This document shows positions 59,318 to 64,000 of a DNA stretch of 64,000 nucleotides, in pieces; the stretch's first letter is position 1; every line of letters begins with the position of its first letter. Source of the stretch: Candidatus Altimarinota bacterium. GTDB taxonomy: Bacteria; Patescibacteriota; Gracilibacteria; UBA4473. The notes under the pieces are model-generated. The model saw only the letters and a list, made by a program, of their open reading frames with translations. It had not been told where the DNA came from and searched no databases. The stretch spans positions 1-64,000 of the forward strand of contig JAIPIF010000004.1 of the NCBI GenBank assembly GCA_021734785.1, in the 5' to 3' direction. Position numbers and translations under genes: made by a program.

Positions 59318-60441
59318 GTGGGAAATTGTACCACGCTCCCGTACACGCGCAATGTCTCGGCCGCACTCTGATCCCAGTCAAATTTCTTGATGCGCTCCTG
59401 CCCGCGGGCAATCAGCCCAGCGCGAAGCTCGGTGTCCTGGAAAATTTCTTCCATTTTGCGTGCCATGTCCTCCGGAGAGCGGGAATTGAAAAAATGTGCC
59501 GCCTCCCCGCAGACCTCGGGGATAGCCGAAGAATTGGAGGCCGCCACGGGCGTCCCTGCGGCCATTGCTTCCAGCGGTGGCAGCCCAAAGCCTTCGTAAA
59601 AACTCGGAAACACGTACACGGTCGCCGCCGAGTACAGGGCCTGCAGGTCCGGAAAATCGACGAGACCCACACACTTCACCGATTCAGAAAGTCCCAATTC
59701 TCGGATGGTCGAAAGCACCTCTGGGTAGTGTGGATCTTCGCGACCGGTGATGACGAGTTGGAGGTCGGGATGGGAGGATTTGAGAAGGGCAAACGCTCGC
59801 AGGAGTCCGACCAGATTTTTGTGCTCACGCCAGACACCGGTGTACAGGAGAAACTGCGGCGAGAGCTGAAATTTTCGGCGAACTCTCTCGTGCTCAGTTT
59901 CAGAGCAAGGATGAAAATCTGTGCCGATGCCATTCCAGATGGGGATGACTTTTTCTCGGGAAACTGAGAAGAGTTTTTGGACGTCTGCGGCGGTGTTGTG
60001 AGAAACAGTGATCACTTTTTTTGCTCGAGAAATGGCTCGGGAAATCACGAGCCGGTACGCAGCCCGACGCCACCAGCTTTTGAATTTTTTTCCGGGGAAA
60101 AATGAGATCGTCGTGTCGTGGATGGTCACGACAAACTTACCCCGGTAAAAAAGTGGCACATTGAAATGTGTGAAATGCACCAGGTCACATTTTTCGCGGG
60201 TTAAGAGACGGAGAAAGCGCGTCTGCTCCGCAAACGAGTAGTGCGGTGCGTTGACCCGGACTTTGCGCACGTTTGCAGGAAAATCAAACTGCGAGTACTG
60301 CGGTTCATTGAGAAACAGCACCCACTCCACGTCCGGATGCATTTCAAAAAATCGGTGTGTGAGCTCGTACGTGTACCGCCCAATCCCCGTAAATGCGTCG
60401 GAAAACATCCGCGCATCGATGCCGATTTTGACCGGTTTCAC
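59314..60441 (-). CDS. Glycosyltransferase family 4 (group 1)
   Basis: The 375-aa protein has the GT-B fold of family 4. The N-terminal motif is KIGIDARMFSDAFTGIGRYT and the acceptor-side block is HFTHFNVPLFYRGKFVVTIHD. The donor-binding part is YTGVWREHKNLVGLLRAFALL, then FPSFYEGFGLPPLEAMAAGT with the E-x7-E motif. It transfers a sugar from NDP-sugar to a glycan or lipid; the substrate is not predictable. The GTG at 60441 is chosen over longer frames: it precedes KIGIDAR and lies 7 nt after a TACACT -10 box, fitting a leaderless start. It heads the four-gene overlapping operon. Confidence 0.88.
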   Translation of the reverse strand: MKPVKIGIDARMFSDAFTGIGRYTYELTHRFFEMHPDVEWVLFLNEPQYSQFDFPANVRKVRVNAPHYSFAEQTRFLRLLTREKCDLVHFTHFNVPLFYRGKFVVTIHDTTISFFPGKKFKSWWRRAAYRLVISRAISRAKKVITVSHNTAADVQKLFSVSREKVIPIWNGIGTDFHPCSETEHERVRRKFQLSPQFLLYTGVWREHKNLVGLLRAFALLKSSHPDLQLVITGREDPHYPEVLSTIRELGLSESVKCVGLVDFPDLQALYSAATVYVFPSFYEGFGLPPLEAMAAGTPVAASNSSAIPEVCGEAAHFFNSRSPEDMARKMEEIFQDTELRAGLIARGQERIKKFDWDQSAAETLRVYGSVVQFPT

Positions 60442-60448
60442 AGCAGAG

Positions 60449-60454
60449 AGTGTA
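60449..60454 (-). promoter_or_regulatory. -10 element of the glycosyltransferase operon
   Basis: Minus-strand TACACT lies 7 nt upstream of the GTG start at 60441. Confidence 0.4.
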
Positions 60455-60508
60455 GCGCAAAACGCCGCAAGTGAGAAACCCACGAAACGACTTCTGTTTT
60501 TTGTCCCC

Positions 60509-60674
60509 GCGCAGGAGCCGTTTCACAGTGGAAAAAAATGCGTCGTGAAACCACGTGTCTGAGTCCCGCCAGGGCGGGACGAGTTGTGGTGAAACAGTAT
60601 TTTTTTGCTCCTGTGATCGGCGACGAGCATTGGGACTCGATTTTTTGGTTCTTTTTTGTCGACCAAAAAAGAAC
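60509..60674. repeat. Structured dispersed repeat, copy A
   Basis: This 166-nt segment is very similar to 63626-63793. It contains the hairpins GTCCCGC/GCGGGAC (60563-60580) and GTTCTTTTTTG/CAAAAAAGAAC (60648-60674), and a possible long-range pairing GTTTCAC (60520) with GTGAAAC (60589). Frames are not conserved between copies, so it is non-coding. It fills the gap between the glycosyltransferase operon and tRNA-His; the 308-nt gap holds nothing else except the tRNA promoter. Confidence 0.65.
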
Positions 60675-60709
60675 ATTCCGAAAACTTTCTGAAAACTTTC
60701 TTCTGAAAG

Positions 60710-60737
60710 TTGATTTTTTCCAGGAAAAAAGTAGAGT
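60710..60737 (+). promoter_or_regulatory. Promoter of tRNA-His
   Basis: TTGATT and TAGAGT are 16 nt apart and end 12 nt before the tRNA 5' end. Confidence 0.45.
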
Positions 60738-60749
60738 CGCCTCCGTCGC

Positions 60750-60825
60750 GGCGGACGTAGCTCAGTGGTAGAGCAACTGGTTGTGGTCCAGTAGGCCGTG
60801 GGTTCAATCCCCATCGTCCGCCCCA
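60750..60825 (+). tRNA. tRNA-His (anticodon GTG)
   Basis: The acceptor stem GCGGACG pairs with CGTCCGC. The D arm is GCTC/GAGC, the anticodon arm ACTGG/CCAGT has loop TTGTGGT, and the T arm is GTGGG/CCCAT with GTTCAAT. The anticodon GTG is at 60783-60785. The extra G at -1 (60750) faces C73, the His-specific identity pair, and is encoded rather than added later. The CCA end is also encoded (60823-60825). Confidence 0.95.
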
Positions 60826-60831
60826 TCCTTT

Positions 60832-61713
60832 TTATATTCTGGCTTTTTGGATTTCTTCCTTCTCACAAAACGCCCGTACCTTGTCCGCGTACGGCTCCCG
60901 CAGGAGGTGTGTTTGTGCGCTCAAAAGGTTTGCTAAAATCAAAAAGTGCAGTCGCTCCCCCACCGCCATCTCCGCAGAAGCAAAAAGCCCCAGCGCTTCG
61001 GCCGCGGTGAGCGGGCAGATCGTCTGCCCCTCCCATTTGGCTGGAGCAAATCGCGCATCCCCCAGCTCCATCGCGAGAAAGATCTTTTCGTGGTCGGGAT
61101 ATTTTTTTACAATATCAGAAAAATCAGCCCGCGAGCGAGCATTGAGCAGGAGTCGTTTTTGGGACGCTTTTTTTTCACTCTTGGAAAGCCAGGTTTCAAC
61201 GCGATCCCCGGCAAGGAAACTCTCGATACCCAGCGATCGCAAAACTTCAGATGAAGCCGCGTCTCGCACGGATATTTTTGCGGCATTTCGGAATGTTTTT
61301 TTGAGAATCCAGCGCTGAAAAAAATTTCGTGGCCGGTCAATCCCCTGGTGCTCGAAATGAATCTCGGCTTCCGGGAAATATTTCCGCAGCCACCAAACCG
61401 TCATCCCCCAGATCCAAAATGCCCGCGAGCGAATGGAAAACAGTCCCCCCCCCGGAAACACCACCGCAGAAACCTGTCCGCGCAGGGCCCAGAGCTCGTG
61501 GCGAAATTTGGGAGAGCACCAAAATCGAAGAAAACTCCGCAATCCTGTGGGAAACGGACGGATGGTGGGAAATTGTCGTCCGACAAAGTGCTGGGAAAAC
61601 GTGGGATCCGCCGTCGCCACCACGGCATCGGGGTGTGCTTCAAGTGCGGAGGTCAGGATCAGTTCGTCCCCGACATTCCGCGCCCCAAAGTTGCCGATGA
61701 GGAGGGTTTTCAC
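60832..61713 (-). CDS. Polysaccharide pyruvyltransferase-like protein (CsaB family)
   Basis: The 293-aa protein begins KTLLIGNFGARNVGDELIL, the signature start of the polysaccharide pyruvyltransferase family. It contains VVFPGGGLFSIRS (the Gly-rich core) and FEHQGIDRPRNFFQR, ISVRDAASSEVLRSLG and VGERLHFLILANLL near the end. These enzymes add pyruvate ketals to cell-wall or exopolysaccharides, often to anchor surface-layer proteins. GTG at 61713 is chosen: an upstream ATG would overlap the divergent gene, and a TTTACA-17-TACGTT promoter lies 7 nt before the GTG. Its last base is only 7 nt from the tRNA-His 3' end, on the opposite strand. Confidence 0.82.
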   Translation of the reverse strand: MKTLLIGNFGARNVGDELILTSALEAHPDAVVATADPTFSQHFVGRQFPTIRPFPTGLRSFLRFWCSPKFRHELWALRGQVSAVVFPGGGLFSIRSRAFWIWGMTVWWLRKYFPEAEIHFEHQGIDRPRNFFQRWILKKTFRNAAKISVRDAASSEVLRSLGIESFLAGDRVETWLSKSEKKASQKRLLLNARSRADFSDIVKKYPDHEKIFLAMELGDARFAPAKWEGQTICPLTAAEALGLFASAEMAVGERLHFLILANLLSAQTHLLREPYADKVRAFCEKEEIQKARI

Positions 61714-61763
61714 GGAGGGAAACGTACTGGTTTTGAATGTTTTTGTAAACTCGGGAAACCGAG

Positions 61764-61769
61764 TACAAT
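61764..61769 (+). promoter_or_regulatory. -10 element of the 148-aa membrane gene
   Basis: TACAAT lies 6 nt before the ATG at 61776, so the mRNA is probably leaderless. Confidence 0.45.
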
Positions 61770-61775
61770 CTCCGC

Positions 61776-62222
61776 ATGAAATATTCCCACACCCAGATCG
61801 GCACACTCATGATCGTCGTCCTCATCATCGTCTGCGTGATATTTGGCATCATCGGGACACAACAAGAAATGCCGCCCATCGCGATCGCCGTTCTTTTATT
61901 GGTACTGGTGATGATGTCGTCAATGCTGACCCTCACCGTAAAAATCGATGAGCAGTATTTGCGGCTAAAATTTGGATACGGGCTTTTTTGGAGAAAATGG
62001 AAACTCGAGACCCTCGCCGCTGCCCGCCCAGCGAAACATGCCTGGTGGCACGGCTGGGGCATCCGATTTGTCCCGTGGAAAAAAATGTGGATCTACAATC
62101 TCTCTGGATTTGATGTGGTGGAGGTCACAACCAAAAACGGGCGACGGTTTCGCGTCGGCACGGATGAACCCCAGCGTCTTGCGCAAGAAATCGAGCAGGC
62201 AATTCGAGAAAAAAACTCTTGA
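61776..62222 (+). CDS. Two-TM membrane protein with PH-like domain (148 aa)
   Basis: Two TMs (about 8-27 IGTLMIVVLIIVCVIFGIIG and 34-52) are followed by a compact PH-like domain: TVKIDEQYLRLKFGYGLF, KLETLAAARP, WHGWGIRFV, MWIYNLSGFDVVEV and RRFRVGTDEPQRLA. This layout is that of small bacterial membrane proteins with a PH-like cytoplasmic domain. The role is unknown. It is divergent from the pyruvyltransferase-like gene and related in layout, not clearly in sequence, to the gene at 46115. Confidence 0.75.
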   Translation: MKYSHTQIGTLMIVVLIIVCVIFGIIGTQQEMPPIAIAVLLLVLVMMSSMLTLTVKIDEQYLRLKFGYGLFWRKWKLETLAAARPAKHAWWHGWGIRFVPWKKMWIYNLSGFDVVEVTTKNGRRFRVGTDEPQRLAQEIEQAIREKNS

Positions 62223-62251
62223 CATTTTTGTGTGAAAGTGCAGTGTAAAAA

Positions 62252-62260
62252 TGTTATAAC
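62252..62260 (+). promoter_or_regulatory. Extended -10 promoter of the 80-aa gene
   Basis: TGTTATAAC is a clear extended -10 box that ends 9 nt before ATG 62270. A TTGACA further upstream (62219) is too far away to act with it. Confidence 0.6.
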
Positions 62261-62269
62261 TTTTTTGCC

Positions 62270-62512
62270 ATGGAAACACTTGAAATTCCTGTCGCCAATC
62301 CGAGGGTTCTCGAAAAAAAGAATGCCATTCAGCTCTTTCGTGCTTCGGGTGACGCAGAGGACCCAGAAAGTGGTTATCCCTGTGAAGTTGTCCACACACC
62401 GGGAGAAAATGGAGAAACGGATTCCGCAATCCTGGTGATCAAAAATGTGCCAGAAGCAGAACAGGACGCGGTGAGAAAAACGGTCACCAAAAATCTCGGG
62501 GTACAAAACTAG
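62270..62512 (+). CDS. Small acidic protein of unknown function (80 aa)
   Basis: The 80-aa protein starts METLEIPVANPRVLEKKN and contains strand-like stretches (CEVVHTPGE, AILVIKNVPE), followed by a Glu-rich helix. It lacks signal and TM segments, so it is cytoplasmic. No family is recognised. The promoter directly upstream implies a leaderless mRNA and supports a real gene. Confidence 0.65.
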   Translation: METLEIPVANPRVLEKKNAIQLFRASGDAEDPESGYPCEVVHTPGENGETDSAILVIKNVPEAEQDAVRKTVTKNLGVQN

Positions 62513-62597
62513 GTTTTTTTCGTTGTTTTGAATTCCTGATTTCTCCGTTTTGCCGTACACTGTCGGGGCATTTTTTTGCACGGCTAAAAATTATTGC

Positions 62598-63233
62598 ATG
62601 AAACATCCCCGACTCCAGATTTTATTTGCCCTCTTCATCGCGCTCCTGATCGGCATGAATCTGCTGGGAAGCAAAATCACCACGCTGGTGGGGATCTCGG
62701 TCTCGGTGGGGATTTTTATGGTGCCGCTGACTTTCCTCATCACCGACATCGTCGAGGAAGTCTACGGAAAATCAACCGTCAAATATTTTATCATCGGTGG
62801 CGTGCTCTCGCTGGCGGTGACTTTTCTGTTTACGAGCCTGTTTGTGATTCTCGAACCCCACGAGCGGTACAGCTTCAACGAAGAATACCGGACGATTTTT
62901 GGCAGTTCGCTCCGGATCATCATCGCCAGCATCACGGCTTTTGCCCTGGCGCAGGTGCACGACGTGTTTGCGTTTGAGTGGTGGAAGAAAAAAACCCACG
63001 GCCGCGCGCTCTGGCTGCGCAATAATCTGTCGACCTTTGTCTCGCAATTTATCGACACGATGGCATTTATGATGATTGCGTTTTGGCAGATCACACCGAA
63101 ATTCACGTTTGCCTTTATCCTCTCCCTGGCGATCCCGTATTATATTTTCAAAATTGTCTTCGCCGTGATCGACACACCCCTGGTGTACCTGGGCGTGCGC
63201 TGGCTGCGGGCAGAAAAGGAGAAAAGTTCGTAA
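62598..63233 (+). CDS. VUT-family queuosine precursor transporter
   Basis: The 211-aa protein has six TMs and the family pattern: LIGMNLLGSKITTLVGI near the start, PLTFLITDIVEEVYGK (the D-x-x-E-x-YG motif, about 54-69), then WLRNNLSTFVSQFIDTMAFM and YYIFKIVFAVIDTPLVYLG. Members of this family (COG1738, YhhQ-like) import the queuosine precursors preQ0 or preQ1. ATG 62598 is chosen because upstream codons lack the membrane pattern. Queuosine is placed on tRNA-His, -Asp, -Asn and -Tyr, and a tRNA-His gene lies 1.8 kb away, but that proximity may be chance. Confidence 0.88.
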   Translation: MKHPRLQILFALFIALLIGMNLLGSKITTLVGISVSVGIFMVPLTFLITDIVEEVYGKSTVKYFIIGGVLSLAVTFLFTSLFVILEPHERYSFNEEYRTIFGSSLRIIIASITAFALAQVHDVFAFEWWKKKTHGRALWLRNNLSTFVSQFIDTMAFMMIAFWQITPKFTFAFILSLAIPYYIFKIVFAVIDTPLVYLGVRWLRAEKEKSS

Positions 63234-63259
63234 TTTAATTTTTCTCGAAAAAATCTTTT

Positions 63260-63268
63260 TGTTATAAT
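63260..63268 (+). promoter_or_regulatory. Extended -10 promoter of the Gly/Phe-repeat gene
   Basis: TGTTATAAT is a perfect extended -10 box. The coding start lies 31 nt downstream of it. Confidence 0.65.
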
Positions 63269-63299
63269 TTCCTCCGTCTGTTTTTTAGAATATGAAAAA

Positions 63300-63452
63300 A
63301 TGAAAAATCCTCCCCCTCGTTCTCTCGGCTATCTCGGATTTCTCGGTTTGCTCGGCCTGATGGGTATGATGCCAGAGCATGCGGGGATGTTTGGATTTTT
63401 TGGGTTTTTCGGTTTCTTTGGATTTTTTGGCGCTAAAAAAGACAAAAACTGA
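63300..63452 (+). CDS. Tiny Gly/Phe/Leu-repeat membrane-like protein (50 aa)
   Basis: The frame encodes 50 residues with two Gly-hydrophobic repeat tracts: GYLGFLGLLGLMG and FGFFGFFGFFGFFG, ended by a basic tail (AKKDKN). The spacing of Gly every third residue suggests a membrane-inserted helix with a Gly face. A perfect extended -10 promoter precedes it. A three-codon ORF (ATG AAA AAA TGA at 63292-63303) overlaps its ATG, so translation may be coupled. Function is unknown; it resembles small Gly-rich hydrophobic peptides seen in other bacteria. Confidence 0.55.
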   Translation: MKNPPPRSLGYLGFLGLLGLMGMMPEHAGMFGFFGFFGFFGFFGAKKDKN

Positions 63453-63510
63453 GACGCCCTCCCTGTTTAAAAATTTCAGCTTCCGAATTTTTCCGCTTTT
63501 CAGCTTTTCC

Positions 63511-63594
63511 ATTTGTAATTTGTAATCTGTAATTTTTATTTTCCCTTCTTTTTCCTTCAAAACTTCCTCCATTCGTCATTCGTAATTCGTAATT
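63511..63594. repeat. Two GTAAT-type direct-repeat patches
   Basis: ATTTGTAATTTGTAATCTG (from 63511) and ATTCGTCATTCGTAATTC (from 63571) are short-period repeats related to the patches at 6233 and 7784. No gene is seen from 63453 to the window end; the 548 nt hold only repeats. Confidence 0.5.
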
Positions 63595-63625
63595 GAAAAT
63601 TGCTCTCCCTCTTTCTCCCGTCCCT

Positions 63626-63793
63626 GCGCAGGAGCCATTTCACAGAGCAAAAAAATACGTCGTGGAGCGACGTGTCTGAGTCCCCGCCAAGGCGGGACGA
63701 GTTGTCGCGAAATAGGATTTTTTTGTGTGCTGTGAGTGGCGACGAGCATCCGGACGGCGGTTTTTTCGTCCTTTTTTGGCGGCAAAAAAGGAC
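63626..63793. repeat. Structured dispersed repeat, copy B
   Basis: This 168-nt segment is the second copy of the repeat at 60509-60674. The hairpin GTCCTTTTTTG/CAAAAAAGGAC (63768-63793) keeps pairing by a compensatory change relative to copy A. The long-range pair also changes from G-C to A-T (63637 with 63713). The central hairpin is kept with one bulged C. Confidence 0.65.
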
Positions 63794-63834
63794 AACTGTT
63801 TGGAAAATCCGAACCCGGGAAAAATATCACCCCC

Positions 63835-63853
63835 ATTCCGCTTCCAGCGGAAT
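63835..63853. repeat. Perfect 8-bp palindrome
   Basis: ATTCCGCT and AGCGGAAT flank a TCC loop. It is the first of three close palindromes. Confidence 0.6.
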
Positions 63854-63855
63854 CT

Positions 63856-63878
63856 CCCCCTCTTAATCTAAGAGGGGG
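63856..63878. repeat. Perfect 10-bp palindrome
   Basis: CCCCCTCTTA and TAAGAGGGGG flank an ATC loop. Confidence 0.6.
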
Positions 63879-63897
63879 CTGGGGGGTGTTATTTCCT

Positions 63898-63924
63898 CGT
63901 CATTGCGAGCGAAGCGAAGCAATC
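63898..63924. repeat. ATTGC/GCAAT inverted repeat with GCGAAGCGAA core
   Basis: The motif CATTGCGAGCGAAGCGAAGC ending in AATC is one I recall from intergenic regions of many unrelated bacterial genomes; this was not checked. Confidence 0.5.
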
Positions 63925-63929
63925 TTTCC

Positions 63930-63948
63930 CCCCCTTTTTCAAAGGGGG
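63930..63948. repeat. Perfect 8-bp palindrome
   Basis: CCCCCTTT and AAAGGGGG flank a TTC loop. Confidence 0.6.
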
Positions 63949-64000
63949 ACGGGGGGATTTTTCTTCAAAACTTCCCTGCTTCCCTACTTCTCAACTTCTC

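Noticed and set aside
60523-60807. Minus-strand frame starting PRPTGPQPVALPLSYV
   Set aside because: It is the antisense of tRNA-His plus the structured repeat; such spurious proteins are common at tRNA loci.
62219-62224. TTGACA as -35 box for the 80-aa gene
   Set aside because: It is 30 nt from the TATAAC box and overlaps the upstream stop codon; the extended -10 element alone explains the promoter.
63576-63836. Minus-strand 86-codon frame across repeat copy B
   Set aside because: The frame is not shared with copy A because of a one-base insertion, so the repeat is non-coding.
63830-63950. CRISPR array
   Set aside because: The palindromes differ from each other and have no regular spacers; no cas gene is present.

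Overview
The window looks like a chromosomal piece of a Patescibacteria (CPR) bacterium, possibly of the Peregrinibacteria group. That assignment is inference from gene content and style: small core genes, very large secreted proteins of unknown function, two-TM PH-like membrane proteins, an isolated purD, a type IV pilus locus, and almost no Shine-Dalgarno sequences. TGA is used as a normal stop, so this is not a code-25 lineage. No rRNA, CRISPR array, transposase or prophage was seen.

Layout. 1-4.1 kb (minus): a truncated DUF11-like secreted protein, recO, ftsX, a small cytidylyltransferase and a divergent RelA/SpoT-like protein. 4.2-8.0 kb: murB, two tandem GNAT paralogues, truB (minus), then rpsF-rpsR without ssb between them. 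8.2-12.5 kb: a type IV pilus operon (pilN/pilO-like, pilB, pilC). 12.6-17.8 kb: a DedA protein, purD, ftsW, murG and several tiny genes, including a 107-aa gene preceded by an attenuator-like leader. 17.8-21.9 kb: dnaX (with a possible slippery site), secE-nusG-rplK-rplA and a small membrane protein. 22-46.6 kb (minus): thioredoxin, a TPR protein, a 4375-aa secreted giant, an 1824-aa charged protein, a TrbL/VirB6-like membrane protein, a 601-aa protein and a PH-like membrane protein. 46.7-53.5 kb (minus): a sugar nucleotidyltransferase, a cysteine-containing secreted protein, dnaE and pilT. 54.1-56.8 kb: secA. 56.8-60.4 kb (minus): a four-gene operon with 4-nt overlaps (a glycosyltransferase and three exported or anchored proteins). 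60.5-64 kb: tRNA-His, a pyruvyltransferase-like gene, small membrane genes, a VUT-family transporter and a repeat-rich end.

How the genes fit together. Cell-envelope functions dominate: peptidoglycan synthesis (murB, ftsW, murG), division (ftsX), export (secA, secE), pili (pilB, pilC, pilT), glycosylation and giant exported proteins. These are mixed with replication and translation genes (dnaE, dnaX, recO, rpsF, rpsR, rplK, rplA, nusG, truB).

Transcription signals are unusually readable. Boxes close to TTGAAT/TTGACA, a 15-18 nt gap and TACAAT/TAGACT-type -10 boxes often lie only 6-10 nt before the start codon, implying many leaderless mRNAs. The most interesting candidates are the terminator/antiterminator leader at 16.55-16.68 kb, a structured dispersed repeat present at 60.5 and 63.6 kb with compensatory changes, and the giant-protein locus. 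All calls were made by eye; no homology search or folding program was run.
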